A stretch of 64,000 bases of DNA. Source: Rhinopomastus cyanomelas (lineage: Eukaryota; Chordata; Aves; Bucerotiformes; Rhinopomastidae). The DNA is taken from contig VXBP01008928.1 of NCBI GenBank assembly GCA_013400115.1, forward strand, positions 58,721 to 122,720, written 5' to 3'. The position numbers and the translations under genes are program-made. The notes under the pieces are model-generated. The model was not told where the DNA came from. It made no database searches and saw only the letters and a list, made by a program, of their open reading frames with translations. Shown here piece after piece: positions 1 through 11,410 of the stretch (position 1 is its first letter; each line of letters begins with the position of its first letter).

Positions 1-349
1 AGGGGGAGAAGGGAAGAACAGAGCCTAGGTCTGATGATTCCCAAGACAGCATGTTCATTAGTTACTACTCCTAGCACTGGATACAACATTTTTTGATTGA
101 GTCAAATACTGATGAAAATAGAATTTTCTCTGTTACATCAATGTTTTTGCATTTTTATTATAAACAGAGAAATCTCTTTTTTATGTCTGAATTTTCTGTC
201 AGGAAACATAAAAAGGACAGTGGGAAGGGAAACAAAAACCCATTATTGGTGAAAGGCTAGGATATCTTTATTTCTGCATGAGGGTTTAGAGTTCCATGTC
301 CAGATCTGTTGATCAAGAAGGACACAGAGCTGCTTGAAAGAGTCTAGCA
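1..349. other. Unique AT-rich sequence, nothing recognised
   Basis: Non-repetitive AT-rich DNA ahead of the first CR1 copy. No open frame, RNA gene or repeat could be supported. Confidence 0.5.
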
Positions 350-810
350 CAGAGACAAAAAGATGATGCAAGCGCCACAAAGATGGTGAAACATCTCCCA
401 GATGAGGAAAGTCTGAGGGAGCTGGGTCTCTTCAGCTTGGAAAAAAAGGAGACTGAGGGGTGACTTCATTAATGTTTATAAATATGGAAAGGGTGGGTGT
501 CAGGAGGATGGAACCAGGGTCTGCTCAGTGTCATCCAATGATAGGACAAGGGGCAATGGTTGTAAGCTGGAACATCAGAGGTTCCACATCAGTATGAGAA
601 GGAACTTCTTCACAGAGGGTGACAGAGCACTGGAACAGGCTACCCAGGGAGGTTGTGCATTCTTCTTCGCTGGAGAACTTTAAAACCCAAGTGGCCACAT
701 TCCTGTGTAACTTGATCTGGGGTATCCTGCTGTGTCAGGGGGATTGGACTGGATGATCTTTGAGGTCCCTTGCAGTGACTAATGTTCTGTGTGATTCTGT
801 GATTCTGTGT
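350..810 (+). mobile_element. CR1 LINE, 5'-truncated 3' fragment
   Basis: Plus-strand CR1 non-LTR retrotransposon fragment. It starts in the ORF2 segment reading 'cacaaagatggtgaa', runs through 'gggagctgggtctcttcagc', 'acttcttcacagagggtgac' and 'gactggatgatctttgaggt', and ends in ATTCTGTG repeats. Small indels break the terminal ORF2 frame, so this is a dead copy. It belongs to the set ending in ATTCTGTG rather than ATTCTATG. CR1 inserts by target-primed reverse transcription, which usually leaves 5'-truncated copies like this one. The 5' boundary is uncertain by some 20 bases. Confidence 0.93.
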
Positions 811-925
811 GTGTGACTATCAGGAAGGACCTTCCAGGTTACCTGCCCTGTGGTTTGTGGAGGGCTTATTGCACAGTGTCAATAGTGAGTTTGAGATACA
901 TTCAGCACAAAGTGGCTCATTCTGA

Positions 926-942
926 TTTTTTTTTTTTTTTTT
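926..942. repeat. Poly-T tract
   Basis: Seventeen uninterrupted T residues between two CR1 copies, in a 165-base spacer with no other recognised content. Confidence 0.85.
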
Positions 943-975
943 ATTTTGGTATCTTCTCACAAGTAAGATGTGGGC

Positions 976-1385
976 AGTTGGAGGGAGTTCAGACAAGAGC
1001 CACAAAAATGATGAAGGGCCTGTGAAGAGTTGACTTATGAAGAGAGATTAAAAGAACCAAATACATGTAGCTTGGCTAAGGGATTACTGAGGAGAGGGGG
1101 AGGAAGTGGATGTGATATTTATCTCCATATATTTGCAAGGATGTAAATTCCAAGGCAGGAGATGAACTGCTTATGATGGTACAAAGGAGATTTAGTAGAA
1201 GTGGTAGTAGGAAATTAAGCAAAGGAAATTTTCAGCTGAATGTCAGGAGAATTTTGTTAAGGGCAAGGTAATGATAGTTACAGAGTTTTGATAGTGCAAA
1301 TGGGCAAATGATGGCAAGCTGATTCCTGCATCCAATATATATAGGTAACAGGGATGGATTACTTTCTACCCTGCCTTGTTATTTG
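976..1385 (+). mobile_element. Ancient, highly diverged CR1-clade LINE fragment
   Basis: The order of blocks follows a CR1 3' region, but with far more divergence than the neighbouring copies. It reads 'gttcagacaagagccacaaa', then a 'gagagattaaaagaac' block, 'aatgtcaggagaattttgtt' in place of the 'GACATTAGGAAAAACTTC' block, and 'aacagggatgg...ccctgccttg' near the end. I recognise this arrangement from old CR1 copies shared with turtles and crocodilians; no alignment was run. It shows this locus was receiving CR1 long before the young copies on either side. No coding frame survives. Confidence 0.65.
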
Positions 1386-1410
1386 AGAAAAGGGTTAGCA
1401 CAGAGAAGGG

Positions 1411-1825
1411 AATCATAGAATCATAGAATCATAGAATCATTACGGATTGGAAGGGACCTCAAAAGATCATCTAGTCCAATCCGCCTGCAACAGCAGGATC
1501 ACCTAAACCAAGTCACACAGGAACCTGTCCAGTCGGGTCTTGAATATCTCCAGAGAAGGAGACTCCACAACCCCCCTGGGCAGCCTGTTCCAGTGCTCCG
1601 TCACCCTCACCGTGAAGAAGTTCTTTCTCAGGTTGATGTGGAACCTCCTATGTTCCAGCTTACAACCATTGCCCCTCATCCTATCACTACATGACACTGA
1701 GAACAGCCCAGTGCCATCCTCTGACACCCACCCCTCAAATATTTGTAGACATTAATGAGGTCACCCCTCAGTCTCCTCTTCTCCAAGCTAAAGAGACCCA
1801 GCTCCCTCAACCTCTTCTCATAAGG
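1411..1825 (-). mobile_element. CR1 LINE, 3' fragment on the minus strand
   Basis: Read on the plus strand it opens with ATAGAATC repeats, then 'ggattggaagggacctcaaa', and closes with 'ctccctcaacctcttctcat', the reverse complement of a CR1 3' end. The terminal ORF2 segment is open from 1727 down to 1503 on the minus strand (74 codons) and carries the VTEHWNRLPRGVVESPSL core. The hexamer GAAGGG flanks both ends (1405-1410 and 1825-1830); this could be a short target-site duplication, but six bases may be chance. It is one of the best preserved copies here. Confidence 0.95.
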
Positions 1826-2735
1826 AAGGGAAAGTTCTTCCTCCTATACATGAAGTAGAGATGAGTGAATATCCTTGTCTAACTGCAACTGGCTTTGATA
1901 CCTCAGCTGTAACTTGGCTGGAGCTCAACAGCTTTGCTTGGACAAACGTTGCATAAACCAGTTGATGGTCATCTACTGTTGATGGTTCTTCACGCATGCT
2001 CACTGGTAGGACTTTCTATTAAGCAGCTCAAGCATAGGATGTGTCTGTCTTCTTGTGGCAGGTGTTTATATTCAGAATAATGCTGGAGAACTCACCGTAT
2101 CATTGCTAAACAAGCTGAAGGCAGCATCTCTGCTTTCCAGCCTGCAATCAGCTCATGATATGGCTTTATGTTAGTTCTTACTGAATCTTTCCAACAACAG
2201 TGCAAGGAATGGCATCTTCTTAGTAGGGTTGTGGAAGGTCAGTCGCTGAGAAGCTGGGAGCCTGAGGAGAGAATACTACTCTTCTGGCTGAGAATAGTAG
2301 AATATGGTTTGCAAGGGACAATCCCATACAAGTCTGATAGGAGCACATGGGCTGGGAAACACTGATCCCTTTTGTCTCTCACATCAACTACAGTGATTCT
2401 CATTTGATGCCCACCAAAGCCACACTGGAGTCTTCCACTTGACTGTGTCAAGTAATGGGGAATCCCGAAGAACTTCCGATCATTACACACCGTACCACAG
2501 CAATATTTCACGTGACTCAAGACAAAAGCAGGACGGGTTTTTCTTTCTATTTTTTTGTTTGTTTGTTTTTTTGTTCTTTAAAGCAGTGTTCAGTGTCTGG
2601 GACAAAAAAAAAAAAAAGTATTGTCAGATGTGTAAATGCAAATTTAATGAGCACTTAAAAAAAATCCCTTCAAATCAATGCAAAAATATTCCACCGTGGA
2701 GTCATTTTGATTAAAAAAAATAAGGGGGGGGGGAG
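1826..2735. other. Unique sequence with homopolymer tracts
   Basis: No gene recognised. It has a T-rich tract at about 2551-2580, A14 at 2604-2617, and A8 followed closely by G10 at 2713-2733. The short open frames here are of chance length and composition. Confidence 0.5.
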
Positions 2736-3130
2736 GAGGAGGTTGCCTGAAATAAGCAAAATTTCAAGCTAATGGGAATCTCATTCATTATTTAATCCAC
2801 TCCTTATCTGAAATGTACAAAAAATGGAATCTAATATGGCGTATGTATGTTGTTGTCTTAGCAAAAAGACAGGGGCAAAGGCCTGCAATTTCACTTAATA
2901 TATTAAATCCTACTGCAGGCTTTGAGCCAGATTAATAACTCTAGCGAGCTAGAAAATCCCAATATATATTTTTTCTAGCTCCATGCATGATGCGGCTTGA
3001 TTCATAAGCAGCTCTACCGCTGGGCTTTATTAAATACAAATAAAATATCTCTTCTATTGCAAAAGCCCACAAGGTGACAGAAAGAGGAGAAGCAACTGTC
3101 CTTGCTAGTTAAAATGTATTTTCTTTGGCT
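2736..3130. other. Candidate conserved non-coding element with an 11-bp-stem hairpin
   Basis: Repeat-free AT-rich block with many homeodomain-type cores (ATTA/TAAT) and a CATGCATG palindrome at 2982-2989. Arms GAGCTAGAAAA (2946-2956) and TTTTCTAGCTC (2971-2981) are perfectly complementary around a 14-base loop. There is no coding frame. That it is a conserved regulatory element is inferred from composition and absence of repeats only; alignment to other birds would decide it. Confidence 0.3.
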
Positions 3131-4414
3131 TCCTCCTCCTTACCTCAGCCCCCAAGTCCCAGGTCCCTAGAATATTTATACAGTCATAACCCTGTGCATG
3201 GAAACCAGGGGGATAGACTGAAAGGAAAGAATTTGTTCCTGATCACTGGGGCATGCTTCTGAAAAAGACCCCGCAGTATTCCTAGCCTCCAGTGGACTAG
3301 ACTCAATTTTATGTCCACTCAGGAGGAGAGTTGCAACAGTCCAGCACATACTCTTATGGTACAGGACAGCTAGTTTCTGGGTGATTTAGGTGTTACCACA
3401 CATCTCACTGGCAGCTCTGACATGAAACTCTGGCTGGTGCATTGCTTGCCAGCCAGCACATTTGAACCCCAGGCTTGAGAAGCAAGGTTAGTATCAGGGA
3501 ACTCAAAATCACCAGGATGGTTTAAAAATCATGATATCAAAGCTAGAAAATACAGGAGAGAGACCCTATATATTTTTGAGGTTGCTTTGCAAGACTCTTC
3601 TTGTTCACACACTGACAGTAGAACAAAGGATGTAGGGGAAACAAGAAGACAAAAGCTATGTGGATGGCGTAGCCCTACCTACAAACTGCAGCACCAGTTT
3701 GGGAAATCAACCTTGGTTTGGGTAAAACCAAAACACCTACTGCATGCATAGCTCAGGATGTGCTTAAACTTTGTCCTGAAAAGGGAAGGATTTACTCAGA
3801 AACCTCCCACTTTCCCTAAATCTGTGCCTCTGTGTGCACATTATTCAAAGCCAAGTCCATCCAGGGAAACCCATCTAGGAGAAAGTGGATGGGGCTTTCC
3901 CGAAAGTCATGTTAAATCTCATTGCAACTCTTTGCTTCAGGATCTGACAGTGCCATACAGAACCATGAATGGTGTTGGGTGTAACCATGGTAATCCCTGC
4001 ACAAGACACCAGTACAACTCCGAACACTAAACTTTCTCATAGAGGTAGCTTCTGCTGAGGTAGACGCAGCAGAGGTATGTAGGAGGTGGATCCTGCCATG
4101 GAGAGATTAGGATAAAGTAGGCAAGTGGAGAAGAGGAAAAAAGCGTTATCTGTTCTGCAGTGGGCAAACAGAGCAGTCCTGTTGTGGAGCAGGGGAAAGA
4201 ATACCAGTTAATGCTCTGTGGGGGAAGATGGTGCTCTCTTAAGGTCTGATCTAAGTCACCACTTGATCTTTCTAAATGGTGGATGACCAAGGGGAGTTGT
4301 TTAATTGTAATTAAAGGAAGCAGAAAAATGAGGACTTATGCTTGCACTGCAGGTTATCAGATATCTGACAATGAAATAAGAAAGTAGTTGCTGCTCTTGT
4401 TTTTTGGGATTTTT
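3131..4414. other. Unique sequence, nothing recognised
   Basis: Mixed-composition single-copy DNA. Open frames of up to about 90 codons occur on both strands, but none has recognisable domains or convincing splice context. Confidence 0.5.
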
Positions 4415-4460
4415 NNNNNNNNNNNNNNNNNNNNNNNNNNTTTTTTTTTTTTTTTTTTTT
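4415..4460. other. Assembly gap (26 N) beside a poly-T tract
   Basis: N at 4415-4440, preceded by T4 and followed directly by T20 (4441-4460). The gap probably marks a long homopolymer the assembly could not traverse, possibly the poly-A tail of a minus-strand insertion. The missing length is unknown. Confidence 0.9.
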
Positions 4461-4614
4461 GGTGGGAGAAAGACATGTAAAGTTATTTTCAAATCTGCTT
4501 ACTAACTTGATAGATTTTTCCGTTCACTCCTGTGCTGACTCAAGTATTGCAGGCCTGGCCATGTTGAGCCAATGGAAGCAATATCCAAAGGAACCAAGGG
4601 CACTGGCCCTTGAC

Positions 4615-4913
4615 CCAGGAGGAGGAAGGTAGAGATAGGACAATGGGCAGTGGATGCAAGCTGGAACATAGGAGATTCCACGTAAATATCAGAAGGAATT
4701 TCTTTGCAGTGAGGGTGACAGAGCACTGGAACAGGCTGCCCAGGGGGGTTGTGGAGTCTCCTTCACTGGAGACGTTTAAGACCTGCCCAGCTGTGTTCCT
4801 GTGTGGCTTGGTCTAGGTGATCCTGCAGTGGCAGGGGGATTGGACTAGATGATCTTTTGAGGTTCCTTTCAATCCCTAATGATTCTATGATTGTGTGATA
4901 CTATGATTCTGTC
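4615..4913 (+). mobile_element. CR1 LINE, 3' fragment
   Basis: Plus-strand copy entering the family at the 'agagataggacaatgggcag' block, apparently after a small deletion in the preceding 'gtcaggaggagg' block. It carries an open ORF2 carboxy terminus within 4610-4816 (VTEHWNRLPRGVVESPSL present). The 3' end is 'ttggactagatgatcttttg', 'ggttcctttcaatccctaat', then degenerate ATTCTATG repeats to 4913. Confidence 0.94.
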
Positions 4914-6480
4914 TGCATCTGCAAAATGTGTGTTGTGATTCTATTTGGGTGCTGCCAATAAACTGCTCTAGAGTCACTGCAGCATCCCTGCTGTGCTGTA
5001 AGGAACAAGTGAGGAGTGGATAAAGTTAAGGGGTTTGAGGCTGACTTGTGTTACTCCCATCCTACTCTGTAGCTGGGCCAGTCCTTGGGACTGCTTTTGG
5101 TGGTGATTTATTATAGTGTGCATCGTGATGAGAGGGGGATGCCCTATTTGATGTTAAAAGACCTCAAGTACTTAGTGCTTACCACATGAAAAATGAAAAG
5201 ATGGTCCTTGACCTGAACTGCTCAGAGATGTGAACGCTTGAGAGAGGCCACAGCAAACAGATGGAGGGAGAGCAAGGTAATATAGAGCAGATTATGATTT
5301 GGTTGGGAAGTTGCAGTGATAGCACACCAGCTGCCTCGTGGGTGTTGAGTGGTTCGGAAGTGTCACTGCAAAGGTGAGTTTCAAGGAGGGATGGTGAGGC
5401 AGGCTGTGTAGTGGATGCCTCTGATGCTGGCAGGACTTTCACATCCCTGATACACAAAGGTCTCTGGACAGTAGAAACAGCTGACATAGCTTTGGGGTTA
5501 AGCCAACACTATCATGCTGTTAGGATGTTTATCTGAACCAACCGTTGCAAAAGGCCTACCTCAATATTAAGGACTCAGAGGATTTTGAGGATGGAAGGCA
5601 TCATTTCTCCTGACCTTCTGCATATAATAAAGGCCACGGGATTACAGTGATTCAGGCACCAGGGCTCTGTCACTTGGGCTGAATTACAGCAGTTCTCTTG
5701 GAAAGGCACACAAGCCTAATAAAGAGCCTTCAAGGGAGATGGTATCTTGCATTTACAGGACCTGTGTATGTGGTTGCACAGCATGTGAAATACAGTGAGT
5801 GTATATTCTCGTGTTGTTTTTTGATTGTTAAACAGGTACAAGGGTCTTTCTGAAAGGCTCAGGGTTTTTGAGTGCAATCATGGGTACTGCAGAGGCAGCA
5901 ACTGAAGGCTAATTTGAAAAATTCACACTGGACACTAGGCTGAGATGTGCCCTTTAAATGATGATCAGTGACCCAGGAAGAATTTCCTGAGTGCAGGAGG
6001 ACCTCAGCGGAATTGTTTCATGTTTGCAAGTGTGTGGCTAAGCAGTTTCAATGGAAATAGTACTAAGGGTATATTGCTTTCCTTTGGCTTGCATTTAAAG
6101 TGCTTATCCCGTGCTTCAAACGCTTGTGATTTTACCAGGTGTCAGTTCAGCAGAAGCATTTCTGAAGTCCAAAAACTAAAAGTCAGTAAAATTCAAAATC
6201 CTTATTTTAATTTATGGTTTTGTCCACTTTGTGGCCCAAAAGTCACATTACATCTTCCTCTTTAATTTCCCTTATACGGTGCACTACATTCAAATGGTCT
6301 GACGATGTTAAAGTTGACTGGGAGCATAAGCAATGATGTTGTAGCTGATGTAATAGAATTCAGGAGTTGGATTTTCATCTGTGACATGAAACTGCTTTAG
6401 AAGCCCTGAGTAGGACAAGAGAACTTCATGGTGAGGAGGAGTTAGTAAGAGGGGTGGAATTTGGATTCACATATTGGAGA
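4914..6480. other. Unique sequence, nothing recognised
   Basis: Single-copy DNA between CR1 insertions. Open frames of 81 and 102 codons show no family resemblance. No promoter, RNA gene or repeat could be supported. Confidence 0.5.
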
Positions 6481-6780
6481 TGTTAGCGCTGGTCTCTTCT
6501 CACAGGTAATTAGTGACAGAACCAGAGGGAATGGTTCCAAGCTCCTGCATGGGAGGTTTAGATTGGACATCACGAAAAAATTCTTCACAGAAAGAGTGGT
6601 CAGGCACAGGAATGGGCTACCCAGGGTGGTGGTTGAGTCACCACCCTAAATGAGTTTAAAAGACTCTTAGATATAGTGTTGGGGGATCTTGTTTAGGGGT
6701 GAACTTGTAGAGTAGTGTTGATGGTTGGACTCAATGATCCCAAGAGTCCTTTCCAACCTAAATGACTCTATGTTTCTATG
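6481..6780 (+). mobile_element. Older CR1 subfamily, 3' fragment
   Basis: Differs from the young set: it has 'aattagtgacagaaccagag', 'ttcttcacagaaagagtggt' and 'gatggttggactcaatgatc', ending in degraded ATTCTATG repeats. The copies at 8163-8734 and 26329-26571 share the same diagnostic blocks, so they form one older subfamily. The ORF2 tail is broken after the RHRNGLPRVVVESPP-like stretch (stop near 6649). Confidence 0.9.
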
Positions 6781-8162
6781 AAATTCATTAGGTGTTTTCT
6801 AGCTTTATGCTAGTGAATGGGAGGGAATATGTTTTTTCCTAACAATAGTGTTGAACACAACTTAGTCCAGATTATTTTTGGACACTCTAAGTGCAAAATA
6901 TAAAAGAAAAATCCACAGGAATTTTTTAAATTATCACCATAAATAGTGGAATTAACTCCCCCTGATGCCATTGTTAACATTCTTCTAAACTTCCTCCATC
7001 CTTTAGAACCCCATCTCTCCATTAAGATTGTGTCTGTCTAGTTTGTAGGCTCAGAATGTACAGTCCAAAACCACACTGCTAAGAAATTGTGCTAGGACTA
7101 GGAGAGAAAATTGATTAGTCCGTTTTCTGTGTTCCAACTAGACGAAGAGCGAAGCAGTAAATAGTGTTAATGCTGAGAAGTGAATTAGATTTCTAACACT
7201 GTTTCTGCTTTAATAGTTTTTTCCATTTGCTAATAGCCCAGATAATAGCAACTGCCCTTCAGTAACATGTGTTGTTTTGTTTGTATCTTTCTCGTGACAG
7301 CATCTTTTTAAAACAACATGTTACAGCTCATTCATGAAATAGTTATCAATTCAGTGCTTGTTTGCTTCTTCAGGCAAGCTAAGTATGTCCTTGTTAACAC
7401 TGGCTGTCAGGCATTGTGTACCTGCAGGCTGTGCTTAGCTCCCTCCTTTTAAGGGTCTCTCAGTCAATTAAAATTGCAGATACAAATTTCAGGTGCTTTG
7501 GAACAAGGCTTTCAAATACAAACACCGATTTCACACTTTGTTGGGAAGTAGAGCTGCACAGGACCAGCACTCTCTCTGTATGCTAGACGAGATTGTGGGA
7601 CAGTGGGGTTGCTGAGCCAGGTTGGAGCCTGAGTTTGGCAAGCAGGATTATTTTAGTAGCACCTTTTCCAAAGCTGCTATTTTATGAATCTGATAATCTC
7701 ATCTCTAAGCACGCTTCTACCCTCCACGCTGTTCTTGTCAGTTCTAGTTTGCTTATCTCTTTATTGTTGTGTCTAAACCTTTTCCAAGAGTATCCTAACT
7801 GCATGGGCTGTTATGTCACCTGTAGCTAATTTTCTTTACCATCATCTCCCCAGAAGAGTGAGTAGAATAGTGTTTTATAGGGTTTCTTTTGTTTCTGTGT
7901 ATGAAGCTCACATTCTGTTTCTTGTGAGCATGTGAGAGAGCAGGTCAAACTTGCTACAAGAAATTACTGCATCCAGAATATTCCTTTGTCCCTGTGTTTC
8001 TTCCAGAAGACTCTGTTTGCCTGTAAAATCATGGTAGCAGATAAGGTGTACATATGGAGAGAAAGTCTCTTGGGCTTCCAGAGCTTCTCATCATAATATA
8101 CAGCACTGGGTCTCTTACAGATGCATAGTCCAGCTTTTGAGGTGTCTTCTGATGACTGCATA
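6781..8162. other. Unique AT-rich sequence, nothing recognised
   Basis: Single-copy DNA with no supportable gene. Open frames here are short (60-80 codons) and unrecognised. Confidence 0.5.
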
Positions 8163-8734
8163 GATAGGGGGGTGATTGTCCCCCTGTCCTCAGCACTGGT
8201 GAGGCCTCACCTTGAGTACTGAGTCCAGTTTTGGGCACTTCACTACAAGGGAGACATGGAGGTGCTGGAGCAAGTTCAGAGGAGGGCTATGAAGCTGGTG
8301 AACGGCCTGGAGAATAAATCTTATGAGGAGAGATTGACAGAGTTGGGGCTGTTTAATTTGAGGAAGAGAAAGCTTAGGGGAAGACCTCATCTCTCTCTAT
8401 AACTGTCTGAAAAGACATTGTAGAGATTTGGTTCTGGTCTCTTCTCACAGGTGATTAGTGACATAACCAGAGGGAAAGGCTTCAAGCTACAACAGGGTAG
8501 GTTTAGTTTGGACATCAGGAAAAATTCTTCATGGAAAGAATGGTCAGACACTGGAATGGACTGCCCAGGGTGATGGTTGAGTCACCATCCCTAGATGAGT
8601 ATAATAGACTCTTAGATGTAGTGTTGGGGTATCTGGTTTAGAGGTGAACTTTCAGAGTAAGATTGATGGTTGGAGTAGAAAATCCCAAGGGTCTTCTCCA
8701 ACCAGAATGATTCTATAATTCTATGATTCCATGA
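8163..8734 (+). mobile_element. Older CR1 with ORF2 carboxy-terminal segment and a stop codon
   Basis: The longest 3' CR1 fragment of the older subfamily in the window. From 8172 the plus strand translates as VIVPLSSALVRPHLEY, stop, VQFWALHYK. This is the segment near the ORF2 carboxy terminus, upstream of the terminal block retained by the younger copies. The stop (TGA, 8220-8222) replaces the residue, usually Cys, after LEY. Downstream are 'gattagtgacataaccagag', 'tggactgcccagggtgatgg' and a degraded ATTCTATG tail. ORF2 encodes the endonuclease and reverse transcriptase of CR1; this copy cannot produce them. Confidence 0.93.
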
Positions 8735-11387
8735 TTTTCTTTAATTGTACCAGTCTTCTCAGACCATCCCACCAGTCTGTTTTAGCCAAGCATTTCAATG
8801 TCTAAGTTGTTAGCAAACTAGGGCAGAGATCACTCACTTTTGGGCATCTATTCAGTATTTTTCCCAAGTATTTAATCTCAGATTGGTGACTGTAAAGCTA
8901 CAGCAGTTTGTAATTGCAATTACTGACTGGTGACAGTTAAATGGTATGTAATAAGAGCCTTTTAGCTACATACTGGGTTTTATCCTAGTTTATCACTGAC
9001 ATTTCATTCAAAGAATAAATCTCATGAAGTTTTGTAGATGCAGTCAGCTAGACTAGAAATGTTGTATCTGACATGGCACCCTTGGCAAAACACATGTGTG
9101 TCTGTAGCATGATATTTTAGTACTTCTAGGTAGTTTGAAGACCTATACACTTTATTTTTTAAATGTCTCTGATTACCTTAAGTGATCGTGACATGGAATT
9201 GTTACTTATTTGGATGTCAGAATATCCACCCAGCGTTTTTGTTAAATGAAATATCCTAATTGGAATTTGTATTTTTTAGCAAAGAAACCGATAAAATTGA
9301 CGTAGAGTAATTATTTGGTTAGTGTGTCCTCTAATTCGTTTGAATAGGCAAAAGCAAAGCCAGTGTCTAATCCCTGGGTGACAGAACTCACAATTATCTA
9401 AACGGAAAAGATCCCTTGCCACGTATCCCTGGAAAAGTCTCCTCTCTCCTTCACTGTAAAGACAATTGTGACATAAGCCTGGCTCCCAGTGCACACAATT
9501 CTCACTTAACAGAGAATTCTTCGGCTTTATGGTACTTTTACCTCTTCAGGTCTGTATCTCTTCCTTTGATTGAAACTTACTTGAGTTGGAAGCAAAGGCA
9601 GCTGCTGTGGGGAACCTGCTTCTCCATCCCTGCAGTGAACCAGCTCTTCCGTGTTCTGCAGGGAAGCGGGTAGAGCTTGGCAATGAGATGAGCATGGGAA
9701 AAAGTTTCTGAAGTGCCAGTGGGATGTTTGATAAATTACTGGCAAGCGTGTTATTTGTTGTACTGTGATTGTGATTAGTCAAGACATACCCTGGTTTATT
9801 CTGAGGTTGCTTCCTTGAAATTAAGCAAAGCATAATAGTGTGATGGAGTTGAAGTTTATAGGGAAAGAGATTAGAACATTCATTAAACTTTTCTGTATTT
9901 ATCTCACTCTTCTTGCGAGACAATTTCTTTTAAAGCCAAAGCCAGATACTTGAATGAAAAATGACCCATCTTCTTAGCTCTCCTATCCACCACATTTCAT
10001 GAAAATTGACCTCTCCATTAGATCAACTGATCAGTGGAGCATAACCCAGGTTTAATGGCCGTCAAAGAGAAAACCAATTTAGTTTCAGCTGCTTTGACAG
10101 GAGTGCATCTGCAGGACTTTGAGCAGACCGATAAGATGGGGATTTTTTTCTGGTTGTTGTGCCAAGTCTTTGCTAAACTTCAAGTAATGATCTCTCACAA
10201 CTGTCCCTTTACTACTGGTGCTTTGTGCTAAAAATAAGTTACTGGGAGTTTCACAGGAGGTGCTGTCAAAACCTGGACTTATGTGTATGCATGAGGACTA
10301 CTGTGTCACCCTGTTGTGCTACAGATAAGGGTTCTATCCTTCCTTCAGTCTTCTGAGAGTCTCGTATTTCTTTTCAAGTGCCCAAGAGGCATCACTGACT
10401 CAAATATGGTAATGTTCTTAAAATATTGTATTCTGGAAAAATAATCTTTTTCCCTCACACAGTGATTTCTAGAGTTAAAGAAGCTGTTTCACATACAGTA
10501 TTTAAGCCAGCTCTATGTGGTTCCGCTTCTTTCTAAAACTGATCACTGTTAATAGGATCCAGTCTTCTTGTTATGCATAAGCTGCTGCAATATGTTGGGA
10601 GGTTTACTGGGCTGGTTTGTGAATCCAAGAAGAAGGTTTGAGAGCCTCCAGACTGTAATGATATAGATAGATCAAGCCAATAAGGACTCAATTTTCCTGT
10701 CAGGTTTTGATCTGTTCCTCATGAATCAGGTCCTCATGAATAACCTGAATATAAACAAAGCTAGATCTCCACACCACTGTTAAGGTTTCAGCGCAGAGTT
10801 TGTTCACATTAGCCTTAATTAGTAAAAACTCCTTGATTTGTTGTGTTTTTCTTTCTTTCCTTTGTTCCTTCTATTGTTGAATCTCTTTCAAATTTCCAGA
10901 TGTATTCACTATTGGGACAGGGTACAGATTGAACAAACAAACAAACAAATGAATAAATAGTTCTAATTCATTTAGGACCTAGTATAAATGTATTCCCCAT
11001 TCCCATTCCAGGGATATTTGTGCGTCTCCAGGCTCTGATCCAGCGGAACTTGTTGCCATATAAGTACAGCTGAGGGGAACAATTTTTATAGGCTTTAAAC
11101 ACAGAAGATAAGAATGCATAAAGGAACTGGTAAATAAAAGACAGGAACATTTTAACACAGAGTAAAGCAAAGCTTCCAAATGCATAACTTAAGCCAACCT
11201 TTCAATGACTAGGCTTTAGGAGGAAAGTTTCCATGGGAACACATTATCCCACCAGTCTCTACTCCAGTGTTCCTTGTGTCCTCAGTTGAAACAGCTGGAA
11301 CAGGCTGTATTGTACCATTTGGTTTGTTTTCCATTGTATGAAACTTCTTTCTGTGTATATTTCAAGTGCAGCACCAAAAAGTCAGTG
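8735..11387. other. Unique sequence, nothing recognised
   Basis: About 2.6 kb without a recognised repeat or gene, apart from a short (CAAA)n-like run near 10935-10950. Antisense open frames near 9527-9923 (up to 125 codons) have no recognisable motifs. Confidence 0.5.
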
Positions 11388-11410
11388 TCTCTCTCTCTCT
11401 CTCTCTCTTC
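11388..11410. repeat. (TC)n microsatellite
   Basis: Uninterrupted TC dinucleotide run followed by a short pyrimidine-rich stretch. A purine-rich (GA/GGGAGA) stretch lies 65 bases downstream at about 11477-11520, so opposite-strand-biased tracts flank a short AT-rich segment. Confidence 0.9.
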
